From Symploca sp. SIO2C1 (lineage in GTDB: Bacteria; Cyanobacteriota; Cyanobacteriia; Cyanobacteriales; Coleofasciculaceae): a stretch of 45,915 nt of DNA. Shown here piece after piece: positions 8,813 to 15,590 of the stretch. A program made the translations under genes and the position numbers. The notes beneath the pieces were generated by a model that saw only the letters and a program-made list of their open reading frames with translations, was not told the DNA's origin and did not search any database. Location of the stretch: assembly GCA_010692635.1 (NCBI GenBank), contig JAAHGL010000006.1, positions 64,786 to 110,700 on the forward strand. The letters run 5' to 3'. Within the stretch, counting starts at the first letter, position 1, and each line of letters starts with the position of its first letter.

Positions 8813-9274
8813 ATGTCAAACCCCCAAGTTTTTGAACAATCGATTCAAATTAATGCCAGTGCTACTGTAGTTGAATACTGTATTACTGACCAGACTCTGA
8901 TGCATCGTTGGCTCAACCCCGTTCTGCGTTGTGAACCAATAGGGAAATGGAGTACACAAGTAGGTAGTCGTTCTCGCTTTGTGATTAATATTCCCCTGTT
9001 GCAGCCTACTCTTAAAAGTGTCGTCTTAGAACGAGAACCTGGTTTAGTAGTCTGGGGGTTCAAGGGATTTTTCCAAGGACGCGATCGCTGGGAATGTCAG
9101 CCAGCGAACCAAGGAACTTTTTTGCTCAACCGTTTTGAGTTTGAAATTCCTAATTCCCTAGTTGGCTGGGGTTTTAATACCTTTGCCGCCAACTGGACAC
9201 AGAACGATATGAAAGCTCAACTCAGACGCCTTAAACGAGTTGCAGAGGAGACTTATCAGCTCAAGTCGGGTTAG
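8813..9274 (+). CDS. SRPBCC (START/polyketide-cyclase-like) family protein
   Basis: 153 residues from the chosen ATG (MSNPQVFEQSIQINASATVV). The frame is open 12 codons further upstream, but that stretch does not fit the fold. The pattern matches the SRPBCC helix-grip fold: first strand FEQSIQINAS, helix VVEYCITDQTLMHRWLNP, mid-strand VGSRSRFVINIP, then VVLEREPGLVVWGFKGFFQGRDRWE, and a long C-terminal helix MKAQLRRLKRVAEETYQL. Such proteins bind hydrophobic ligands in a cavity. The ligand is unknown and no catalytic residues can be named. The gene is monocistronic. Confidence 0.75.
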   Translation: MSNPQVFEQSIQINASATVVEYCITDQTLMHRWLNPVLRCEPIGKWSTQVGSRSRFVINIPLLQPTLKSVVLEREPGLVVWGFKGFFQGRDRWECQPANQGTFLLNRFEFEIPNSLVGWGFNTFAANWTQNDMKAQLRRLKRVAEETYQLKSG

Positions 9275-9314
9275 GGTGTGGGAGCGTGAGAACTTCTAAA
9301 ATCTAGTCAGGAAG

Positions 9315-9353
9315 GAGTAATGAGTAATGAGTAATGAGTAATGAGTAATGAGT
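9315..9353. repeat. TAATGAG heptanucleotide tandem repeat
   Basis: About five units of TAATGAG between the SRPBCC gene and the convergent SirB1 gene. The same unit forms a longer array at 43905-43989. An AGCTCCCTC/AGGTCCCTC run follows at 9385-9410. Confidence 0.9.
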
Positions 9354-9414
9354 ATGGATTATCCTTTGTCCTCTCATCTCCCCAGGTCCCTCAGCTCCCT
9401 CAGCTCTCCACCGC

Positions 9415-10236
9415 TCAATCACTCCCCATTTTGTCCAGCAACTGGCGAATCATGCCTCGATCCTTGGCGTCGGGAACCATCGCCAAATAGATTTCCAAAT
9501 CCTGGGACGCCTGAGAAGGATATCCTAATTGGTAGGAAAGAAGACCTCTATCTCGTAGTTCCTTAGGGTTATCAGGAAATAAAAGCAAAATACGTTCAAC
9601 TGCTGCCAGCGCTTTAGGTAAATCTTGGCGGTTGAGATAAATAAATTTGAGGTTTGTTAGCATCCTTGCTAACAGCTGTTTATGACTCACAGGAGTGGTA
9701 AAACTGGGTTGCAATTCCACTGGACGACCGTAAACTTGGGTGAGTCGTTCTTCACAATCTTGCTCAAACAAAACTTCCCCTTGATGGAAGGCATCGACAA
9801 AGATTCCAGCATCCTCAAAATCTGGACGAATCAGGAAATGTCCAGGCATATTGACCCCAACCATGGGAAAGTCAAGGCGTTGAGCAATTTCTAGATAAAC
9901 GAGGGAGAGGGTGATGGGAATACCGGTACGCCGGTCAATGACATCATTCAGGAAGCTATTACTAGGATTGTAGTAATCCGTAGCATTGCCACTATAACCG
10001 AGGTCATCATATAAGTATTGATTGAGACTTTTGAGTATTTTCAGGGGATATCGTTCTATTGGTAAGCGTTGTTCTACCTCAGCTGCCATCAGATCGAGGC
10101 TGTTAAGGTAGGCAGCGATTTCAAGGTCTGGATATTCTTCTTGAGCAATATGAAGTGCTGCTTTTGCCAGGTTTATTTGGTCATCTGGCTGATGTATTTC
10201 GTTGTAAAAATTTTGACGCCCCAAGGAAAATTGCAT
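9415..10236 (-). CDS. SirB1-family protein (transglutaminase-like fold plus TPR)
   Basis: 273 residues. The N-terminal helical part (INLAKAALHIAQEEYPDLE) leads into a transglutaminase-like core with FLNDVIDRRTGIPITLSLVY and FPMVGVNMPGHFLIRP, the SirB1 signature containing the conserved His in PGHFL. The C-terminus has TPR-like helices (LPKALAAVERILLLFPDNPK, then SQASQDLEIYLAMVPDA). The classical Cys-His-Asp triad of transglutaminases is not complete, since no Cys is seen at the nucleophile position in the core, so this is probably a binding rather than a catalytic protein. The biochemical role in cyanobacteria is unknown. The gene is convergent with the SRPBCC gene. Confidence 0.8.
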   Translation of the reverse strand: MQFSLGRQNFYNEIHQPDDQINLAKAALHIAQEEYPDLEIAAYLNSLDLMAAEVEQRLPIERYPLKILKSLNQYLYDDLGYSGNATDYYNPSNSFLNDVIDRRTGIPITLSLVYLEIAQRLDFPMVGVNMPGHFLIRPDFEDAGIFVDAFHQGEVLFEQDCEERLTQVYGRPVELQPSFTTPVSHKQLLARMLTNLKFIYLNRQDLPKALAAVERILLLFPDNPKELRDRGLLSYQLGYPSQASQDLEIYLAMVPDAKDRGMIRQLLDKMGSD

Positions 10237-10281
10237 AGGAATGGGTTTGATGAATCCTTCCCTTTGATTTTAGGTGCGCTT

Positions 10282-10306
10282 ATACCCGACTTTTAGGGTC
10301 GGGTAT
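10282..10306. repeat. Hairpin, ATACCCGAC/GTCGGGTAT
   Basis: A perfect 9-bp inverted repeat with a 7-nt loop in the leader of the SirB1 gene and about 70 bp beyond the stop of the minus-strand secreted-protein gene's upstream neighbour region. No T-tract follows on either strand. It is probably a small palindromic element rather than a terminator. Confidence 0.55.
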
Positions 10307-10374
10307 GACAGCCTCATTTGCGCTTTGTTGTTCTATTAATGACTTTTGAGCAATCACGGGCGTGGAAATTAAAT

Positions 10375-10827
10375 TTATTGAGTATCTGTCTCCGTTAAAG
10401 GCTGATTGCAAGGTTTGATCTGAGGACCAGGCAAAATGGTATTCCCTTCAACTCCCACAGATATACCCCGCATTTGACGGAGTGCATTGAGGGATTTTAC
10501 ACAGTCACAACCAAACATAGCGATCGCGCTATTACTTTCTTCTTCAGTAAACTCTAGTATCAGATGACCCTCTGGAGTCTTTTCCAGGTTGGCAAACTCA
10601 TTATCTTCACCAAAAACCTGGGTAAAATTAGCCAGATGGGCATTTCCCGTACAGGATTGACGTCCACAGTCCAAATTAGCTTGGTGTGCACTTCCTGTAG
10701 GAACCTTTTGAGGTGTTGTTTGGATATCTAATTCTGCTGCCTGAGTAGGCTTGTCTGTTAAGGACATCAGTAGCAGGGAACCCGCAACTGTAGAGCCAGA
10801 AAGTAAAATTAGCGATAGCCTGTTCAC
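10375..10827 (-). CDS. Small secreted protein of unknown function, Cys-containing
   Basis: 150 residues. A signal peptide is evident (MNRLSLILLSGSTVAGSLLL, then a likely Ala-x-Ala cleavage near PTQAAEL). The mature part has LDCGRQSCTG and FGCDCVKSLN, plus a final Cys in KPCNQ: five Cys, some likely in disulfides or metal binding. A repeated GSAHQANL / GNAHLANF motif flanks the first Cys pair. I do not recognise the family. The protein should be periplasmic or exported. It stands alone upstream of a decayed region. Confidence 0.65.
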   Translation of the reverse strand: MNRLSLILLSGSTVAGSLLLMSLTDKPTQAAELDIQTTPQKVPTGSAHQANLDCGRQSCTGNAHLANFTQVFGEDNEFANLEKTPEGHLILEFTEEESNSAIAMFGCDCVKSLNALRQMRGISVGVEGNTILPGPQIKPCNQPLTETDTQ

Positions 10828-10896
10828 TACTTACCTCAAAAAATGTCACCATTTCGTATTTTACTACAAGAAAATAGCTAGGTTCTATTTTTTTAG

Positions 10897-11112
10897 ACTA
10901 TTTTTTCCCTAGGGGAGGTTGAGTTAATTGCTCTATCGCACATTGAAGAACAGAATGTGTTTTACGGGGCAGTGACAATTGGTGATGTTTGGAGATTTGG
11001 TAAATTAGAACGTAATCAGCAACAGATTACTCAAGATCTCAATTTATTTAAAGTGCCCGATGATTTGGATGGCTTAGTCAGAGTCCTGCTGGGAATTTTG
11101 GAGGGAGATTAG
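10897..11112 (+). pseudogene. C-terminal remnant of a cyanobacterial nuclease-like hypothetical protein
   Basis: An open frame without a start, ending in TAG. It encodes IALSHIEEQNVFYGAVTIGD, then VWRFGKLERNQQQITQDLN, then VPDDLDGLVRVLLGILEGD. This pattern (W-x-F-G/A, then the ITQD motif, then VPDDL and LxGIL) is what I recall from the C-terminus of small cyanobacterial proteins often labelled PD-(D/E)XK-like. The frame closes upstream at a TAG (10894-10896) inside a T-rich run, so the N-terminal half is gone. Family memory is approximate; the loss of the N-terminus is directly visible. Confidence 0.55.
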
Positions 11113-11116
11113 GCTG

Positions 11117-11182
11117 ATGAGGCTGCGATCGCAACGACTTGAGGAACTTCTTCGTTCTCACGGGATCGATCCTAATAGTTAA
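11117..11182 (+). pseudogene. Uma2-type C-terminal tail remnant
   Basis: A 21-codon frame, MRLRSQRLEELLRSHGIDP and so on, that matches the C-terminal helix of Uma2 family proteins. Compare the end of the intact copy at 34267 (RLKELGINPSDLV). It begins 4 bp after the previous remnant and has no catalytic domain in front, so two partial genes are joined here. It is probably an untranslated relic. Confidence 0.5.
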
Positions 11183-11184
11183 GG

Positions 11185-11277
11185 TCAGGACTTACGCATC
11201 TACAACACATATAGAGTCAAAGGTGCGTTACGCTACGCTAACACACCCTACACATAGAGGCTTTGCGTAAGTCCTGA
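11185..11277. mobile_element. MITE, 93 bp, perfect 14-bp terminal inverted repeats
   Basis: The ends are TCAGGACTTACGCA (11185-11198) and its exact reverse complement (11264-11277). The interior contains GGTGCGTTACGCTACGCTAA, another motif frequent in cyanobacterial repeats. There is no coding capacity, so mobilisation in trans by a transposase with matching ends is inferred. It lies directly behind the Uma2 relic. Confidence 0.75.
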
Positions 11278-11321
11278 GGTGAAATCCTTTAGAGCTGGCA
11301 AATCCTGCAAGAAGGTTGCTC

Positions 11322-11432
11322 TTATACCTTTACCTCCTGTTCTACATCATAAACTAATAATCGCAATTGATACAGTTTAACTGCCGCCAGAATAAAGCGT
11401 CGCTGGAAAAAACTGTCATAAATGAAGAGGTC
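11322..11432 (-). pseudogene. Short relic frame of unknown protein
   Basis: A 36-codon stretch bounded by stops and without a start codon. It encodes DLFIYDSFFQRRFILAAVKL followed by YQLRLLVYDVEQE. The composition (aromatic, Arg and Leu in a helical pattern) looks like a real protein fragment rather than chance. The family is not recognised. Confidence 0.3.
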
Positions 11433-11810
11433 TTAGACCAAATTAACCAATTATCAATTATCAATTATCCATTATCCATTGCTCTGTCCCAGGTGCTCTT
11501 TTTGTCCTGTGACCTATCTTCTCCATACCTGTCTCATTAAGCTGTTATGCATTTAAATTGTGAATTGTTTTTGACGAGAAAAAGGGAGAAAGGGGAACAA
11601 TGAGATTTAGACAAACCAGTTTAAATGCGTTTTATATTATCTAAGTACAAAACAAAAGTTGTATAGGTACAAATTGAGCGATCGCTAATCTCTCAATTTT
11701 CAGCTTTTATTCCCCATTATTAATTCTTCATTCTTCATAATATGAGTTTTTGGATGAGTTTTTAGATGAGTTTTATGAGCTCGACACACCAGTTCCAAAA
11801 CTAATATCAA
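11433..11810. other. Repeat-filled intergenic region
   Basis: No gene is seen. Contents: an AATTATC/CATTATC heptamer array (11447-11480), unique AT-rich sequence with one GCGATCGC, and a GATGAGTTTTT array at 11744-11780. The last shares GATGAGTTTTATGAG with the 34-bp direct repeats at 15463 and 18502. Confidence 0.6.
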
Positions 11811-11897
11811 TTTACACAAGCCGAAATCACATCATCAACATTTCAAGGAAAGAGTTAAACGATTACTTTCCCTGGTTGTTGGGTGATGTTCGATTTT
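11811..11897 (+). promoter_or_regulatory. Conserved upstream block A (sigma gene)
   Basis: This block aligns with 13312-13390 over its whole length, with roughly three quarters of bases identical by eye. Both copies contain TTTACACA, ATCACATCAT and TGAT(G/A)TTCGAT. They also share an inverted repeat GAAAG-N13-CTTTC (11848-11870 here) with exactly the same spacing. One copy precedes the sigma gene and the other the first secreted-protein gene. It is probably a shared promoter/operator, possibly read by the sigma factor itself. Confidence 0.6.
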
Positions 11898-11921
11898 CAA
11901 AGGCTCCTAATTGATATTGTT

Positions 11922-13073
11922 ATGAAATCTAGCGACATTAGGTGTAATGGCGACGGTACTTTAATGGGAAGCGCTCCCGATGATACTGTCTCCGAGTTTT
12001 GGCAGCAATGGCTCGAAGTTCAAGACCAACTTTATCACTGCTGTCTAAAGTTGATGAATTTCAACCCGACGGATGCGGAAGATGCCTTGAGTCAGGCGAT
12101 GCTCAAGGCTTGGGAAAAGGTACAGAAGTATGCAGGGAAAATCGATAACTTGAAAGGGTGGCTGATGCAGTTGACTCGCAACCTCTGTATCGATATTATT
12201 CGCCAACGCTCTAAGGGAGCGGCAGGTGTAGAAAGTTTGGAATGGGTGGGAGCAACGGATAATGTCGGTATTGGGAGCGTGGTGGATACCCCGGAGAAAG
12301 CTTTGGAGAAAGCAGAGAAAGCAACAGTGATCGAGCAGGCGATCGCTTCTTTACCGGAACGGTTGCACGATACGTTTATCTTACATTTTTATCATCAACG
12401 TAGCCATACAGAAATTGCCGAAGGACAAGGGATAACCTACGATAATGTCTGCAAGCGGATATCTTTGGCAAGGAAACTGCTCAAAGAGAAGTTGAGTGGG
12501 TATTTCCAAGGGACTGAGGAAGATGTAAGAGCTACGGTAGGGTTGAGGATGTCGTCAACCAAACCAGAAAAACCTGAGTCTGCCGAAAGTTCTGTTGCAC
12601 CAAGGGAAGTTGCCGCCACGACTTTTGGGGAAACGGAATCTGCAGAAAAAGAGCGTGTTGAAGTCGTTGAGGCAGAAAAACCCGAGGATGTCCAGAGTTC
12701 TGTAGATGCTCGGGTTAGTGGCGAGAATCCGCGTTCGCCTTTCGCACCTGTTGTTTTGTCGAGTTCGCTCCAAGAGGTGACAGGGATGGCAAAGGGAAAG
12801 GCAATGGCGCAGCCTTCTCTATGGAAGATCGTGGTTTCGCTATCCAGCAAAATTGCCCCTTTACCCGAATGGTTGCGCCATACGTTTATATCTTATTTTC
12901 CGCACGACAAAGAGAAAAAAAATCAGATAAGACTGGGGAAAAACCTATTGAAAGAGGAATACAAAGAAAAATTTCCTTTACCAAGGATCAGGAAAAGACC
13001 AAATGAAAATCAAAAAAATCCCCAAGGTCATCCCTGGTATTGCCCCATAACGAAGTCTAGAATAGAGAGCTAA
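11922..13073 (+). CDS. Sigma-70 family RNA polymerase sigma factor (ECF-like) with C-terminal extension
   Basis: About 383 residues. Region 2 is clear: EFWQQWLEVQDQLYHCCLKL, TDAEDALSQAMLKAWEKVQ, then NLKGWLMQLTRNLCIDIIRQ. Region 4 follows about 145 residues in: VIEQAIASLPERLHDTFIL, then HTEIAEGQGITYDNVCKRIS. ECF sigmas are normally about 180-200 residues; here an acidic Pro/Ser/Glu linker follows. It ends in a degenerate second copy of the start of region 4 (APLPEWLRHTFISYF), about 79% identical at DNA level over 42 bp (12349-12390 versus 12858-12899). Start: the frame is open to GTG/ATG at 11883/11886, but these lie inside the conserved upstream block, so I prefer ATG 11922 (MKSSDIRCNG); none of them has a good Shine-Dalgarno. 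No anti-sigma gene is adjacent. Confidence 0.85.
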   Translation: MKSSDIRCNGDGTLMGSAPDDTVSEFWQQWLEVQDQLYHCCLKLMNFNPTDAEDALSQAMLKAWEKVQKYAGKIDNLKGWLMQLTRNLCIDIIRQRSKGAAGVESLEWVGATDNVGIGSVVDTPEKALEKAEKATVIEQAIASLPERLHDTFILHFYHQRSHTEIAEGQGITYDNVCKRISLARKLLKEKLSGYFQGTEEDVRATVGLRMSSTKPEKPESAESSVAPREVAATTFGETESAEKERVEVVEAEKPEDVQSSVDARVSGENPRSPFAPVVLSSSLQEVTGMAKGKAMAQPSLWKIVVSLSSKIAPLPEWLRHTFISYFPHDKEKKNQIRLGKNLLKEEYKEKFPLPRIRKRPNENQKNPQGHPWYCPITKSRIES

Positions 13074-13149
13074 AACTCAGAGGGAAAAGGAGTAATTTAA
13101 AAAAAAATACTCAACTCCTTTTGCCTCGAAAAACTTAACTATCAAACTA

Positions 13150-13308
13150 ATGAATAATGCACTGGCGAAAGAGGGTATTCTTAATGTCACAACTGTCAGT
13201 CTTGAGAAAATTTAAGAAGAAATAGAAAATAAAATTTGAGAAGATGCTGATGCTGTAATAAATCATCTCTAAGATGGACTATTTCAGTTGTTTGCCTTGG
13301 ATGAGTGA
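13150..13308 (+). pseudogene. Decayed reading frame between sigma and secreted-protein genes
   Basis: One frame reads MNNALAKEGILNVTTVSLEK-I-stop-EEIENKI-stop-EDADAVINHL-stop-DGLFQLFALDE-stop. The stops are at 13213, 13237, 13270 and 13306. The segments between them have protein-like composition, which suggests a gene inactivated by point mutations. A chance frame cannot be excluded. Confidence 0.3.
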
Positions 13309-13311
13309 TTA

Positions 13312-13390
13312 TTTACACAGCCTCATCACATCATTAACATTCCTCGAAAGAATTCAACCATTACTTTCAATATTGAAGTGTGATATTCGA
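13312..13390 (+). promoter_or_regulatory. Conserved upstream block B (secreted-protein gene)
   Basis: The second copy of the block found in front of the sigma gene, with the inverted repeat GAAAG-N13-CTTTC at 13346-13368. It lies about 150 bp before the ATG of the secreted-protein gene, leaving a purine-rich leader of that length. Confidence 0.6.
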
Positions 13391-13543
13391 TAAGGTACAA
13401 AAGAGGGATTTCGACCGGGAATTTTGTTTGAGAGAAAAGAAGAAAGGAAAAAAAGGTCAGAAAGTTGGCGAAAGCAGCGTCTAGTTCAACAGAAGCCTAA
13501 TTGCTTCGACGAAAATCAAAAACGAAGAAGGATGTAGAACGAA

Positions 13544-13984
13544 ATGAAAGCGCTAAAAGAACGAGTGAAACGAGTATTGGTATCAGCGGTATGCATGGTG
13601 ATGTTACCGATGATGATGTGGATGATGTATGTTCCTCCAAGCTATGCAGGAGATAGTTCATGCCAGGTAAACGCAGGCTCCACACCATGTGAGCGTACAT
13701 TGCTAAATTATAACGACGTACTAACGGTTAGTATGGGAGATCGGTGTAAGAGTGTGACATATATGGTGAAGAATTTGACCGAAGACAAAGAAGGTACGGC
13801 GACCGTGGATGATACAATTCAAGAGGAAAACATGAAGGATAATCCATATGCAATTGCTGGACCAAACGAAGTGTCAAAAGGAGGAGAAGTGATCAGCGGG
13901 GAAGACTACAAGATAACGAATAAAAGTGGAGAAAAAGGAATAGGAGTAAAAATACACTCATTAATCTGTTTAGATCATAGATAA
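13544..13984 (+). CDS. Small secreted protein, putative target of the upstream sigma factor
   Basis: 146 residues. The N-terminus is a signal peptide: basic MKALKERVKRV, a Met-rich hydrophobic core, and a likely cut after PSYAG. The mature part of about 110 residues has four Cys (SSCQV, TPCER, DRCKS, LICLD), probably two disulfides. It alternates beta-strand-like segments (YNDVLTVSMG, CKSVTYMVKNLTE) with Gly/Lys-rich turns near the end. No family is recognised. The leader (13400-13543) and the gene are purine-rich on the coding strand, unlike the neighbours. The shared upstream block suggests co-regulation with the sigma gene. The end has no near terminator; a strong hairpin lies at 14149. 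Confidence 0.65.
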   Translation: MKALKERVKRVLVSAVCMVMLPMMMWMMYVPPSYAGDSSCQVNAGSTPCERTLLNYNDVLTVSMGDRCKSVTYMVKNLTEDKEGTATVDDTIQEENMKDNPYAIAGPNEVSKGGEVISGEDYKITNKSGEKGIGVKIHSLICLDHR

Positions 13985-14148
13985 CGAAGCTGCGGGTGAA
14001 AAATAAAACCATGAAACAGTGGAGGAGACAGAAGGAAGCGAGAGGGAAAGAAGGAGGCGTAGTCGAAAGAGAAGAAAAAGATTGTTTCCTCCGCTTTCTA
14101 CTCTGATTCAAACCTCTGAACTCGACTCCTAACCCATCTCCATTAACG
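13985..14148. other. Short region after the first secreted-protein gene
   Basis: It holds a 31-codon frame at 14011-14106 starting MKQWRRQKEARGKEGG, which is Arg/Lys/Glu-rich and without a ribosome-binding site. It is probably a by-product of the purine-rich strand, not a gene. Confidence 0.3.
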
Positions 14149-14177
14149 GCGATCACATTCCTCAATGTGATCGCTTT
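14149..14177 (+). terminator. Hairpin terminator, 11-bp perfect stem
   Basis: GCGATCACATT (14149-14159) pairs perfectly with AATGTGATCGC (14164-14174) around a CCTC loop and is followed by TTTCT. It lies about 165 bp past the first secreted-protein gene and may end that transcript. The T-tract is short. Confidence 0.6.
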
Positions 14178-14418
14178 CTGATGAACCAGAGACGAGTAAC
14201 ATGACAAAATCAGACTCTCCTCATCCACCCCACATCTAACCCAACGCCACCAATGGCGAAGGTAAGACTAGCTACCCGTCCAGGAGTTAAATTGGAGTAA
14301 AAAAAAGATCCTTACTCGAAAATGTCAGGAAGTGGGTTTCGAGAACGTCTTATATATGAGGACAACAAATCAAATTTTGTTCAAAGTCTAAAAATTATGT
14401 CGTTTGGAGGACATTCCT

Positions 14419-14790
14419 ATGAAAATCAGATCTGTCTTGGCTATTATTTCTGTAGCCTTTCTTCTTTTTGTTTCAATTACAGCTCCCTGTTATGCCGCAC
14501 GAATTTACAATCGTGTAGATTTTCCTATTCAAGCGCGTGCTAATTTTTCAAGCCCCACACATTTTGCTGATATTGAACCAGGGGCGAGAAGTGAAAGCTT
14601 GGAATGGACGAGTGCTGCTACTGATGTCGGGGTGTTTAAGCGTGATAATCAAGTATATTGTCGTCTTAACACTTTTCCTAACAATCAGATTCAAGGTGGT
14701 AACTATATGCTCGTAGAGCCATCCAATAACTGTTTTATCTGCGACTCTGAAGGAAATTTACTTGCAGGTCAAGGGGATTGTAATTTATAA
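14419..14790 (+). CDS. Small secreted protein of unknown function
   Basis: 123 residues from ATG 14419, which has GGAGG 8 nt upstream (14406-14410); the frame is open five codons further but without a ribosome-binding site. The signal peptide is MKIRSVLAIISVAFLLFVSI with cleavage near CYAA. The mature domain of about 95 residues is beta-rich (RIYNRVDFPIQARANF, then DIEPGARSESLEWTSA, then DVGVFKRDNQVYCRLNTFP). It ends in a CFICDSEGNLLAGQGDCNL segment with three Cys. The pattern suggests a compact, disulfide-stabilised export product. I do not recognise the family and do not see homology to the preceding secreted protein beyond general layout. Confidence 0.7.
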   Translation: MKIRSVLAIISVAFLLFVSITAPCYAARIYNRVDFPIQARANFSSPTHFADIEPGARSESLEWTSAATDVGVFKRDNQVYCRLNTFPNNQIQGGNYMLVEPSNNCFICDSEGNLLAGQGDCNL

Positions 14791-14824
14791 ATGGTCTGAG
14801 TTGGTTTCCCATTTGAGTACTGAA

Positions 14825-14847
14825 CTTCTCTTCTCCACCAAGAGAAG
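14825..14847 (+). terminator. Possible terminator after the second secreted-protein gene
   Basis: CTTCTCTT and AAGAGAAG form an 8-bp stem with a 7-nt loop 34 bp past the stop codon. No T-tract follows, so it may be an RNA-stabilising hairpin rather than a true terminator. Confidence 0.45.
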
Positions 14848-15125
14848 CTTCCATTGAGATAAGCAGGATGGCTGAAAAAAGCGGGAGCAAGTGTAATCGC
14901 TGCTCTTGTAGAGTGGGTGAAGCGAAGTGGAACCCAACAGGCATCTGTTAGGTTAGGTTCCACAATCATTCAAAGCTAGAACACCGATTCAGTAATCAAA
15001 AAGTTGAGGAAAGCGTCTATCACTCGCTTTCCTCAATAATGAGTATCTTTAAAAATTGGACTTATGAATTGCCCATTTTTGCCCACCTAGTTTTTTAGCC
15101 CATACTCTCCACACTTATCGGTTTA

Positions 15126-15145
15126 GGGCGCACGTCGGTGCGCCC
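15126..15145. repeat. Small dispersed palindrome GGGCGCAC-GTCG-GTGCGCCC
   Basis: A perfect 8-bp stem with a 4-nt loop. A close copy in the other orientation lies at 29617-29636. It is an intergenic dispersed element. Confidence 0.7.
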
Positions 15146-15462
15146 CTACCTCAAATTTAATGCAATATCTGGTGGTAATTGATATGAATAATGCTAAAGG
15201 TGATGATTGTTTTTATGAGTACTAATTAGATGTCTTGTAGCTGATTGCTGAAATGTTACTTTATATATGTGCGCACACTTTACCTATTATAAAAATAATA
15301 ATATCAAAAAATAATAGCGATCGCAAGCAAAAAAGTGCCCTGGCGAATTTAACATTATCGCTTTAATATTGCCTGTTGCCTAGCGCCTAGCACTATATCA
15401 TAAAACGATAATACCAAAACCCATATAAATCTCATACTAAAACTCATCTAAAATCTCATTAT

Positions 15463-15496
15463 GTTTATTAGTTTTTATATGAGTTTTATGAGTTGT
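15463..15496. repeat. 34-bp direct repeat, left copy
   Basis: Identical over 34 bp to 18502-18535. The pair brackets the ProX and porin genes. The core TATGAGTTTTATGAGTT is related to a GATGAGTTTTT array at 11744-11780 and to inverted CTCAT clusters just to the left (15430-15460), with which it can form a stem. Confidence 0.75.
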
Positions 15497-15590
15497 CATT
15501 GATCCAGATCTAAAGAAAAATAACTCTCGCTAGAGAAAAAGCTAAGTCTTCTTTTTCTTTTGACCATGATTTTTGTTTGAGTACCGATAG

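Larger units (their letters stand above)
14848..15590. other. 743-bp intergenic region with several small palindromes
   Basis: No gene is seen. Contents in order: a diverged GTTGGGT-type repeat (14911-14937); a perfect 12-bp inverted repeat TTGAGGAAAGCG/CGCTTTCCTCAA (15004-15036); a 20-bp palindrome (15126-15145, listed separately); AT-rich sequence with a GCGATCGC; and inverted CTCAT/ATGAG clusters before the ProX gene that include the 34-bp direct repeat. Confidence 0.6.

Noticed and set aside
12437-12850. 137-codon frame on the minus strand across the sigma gene
   Set aside because: Overlaps the sigma linker. The sense frame has recognisable region 2 and 4 motifs and this one has none.
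14253-14300. NGEGKTS-like P-loop in a tiny frame after the first secreted-protein gene
   Set aside because: Interrupted by stops within about 20 codons on each side. The match is too short to be a P-loop remnant.
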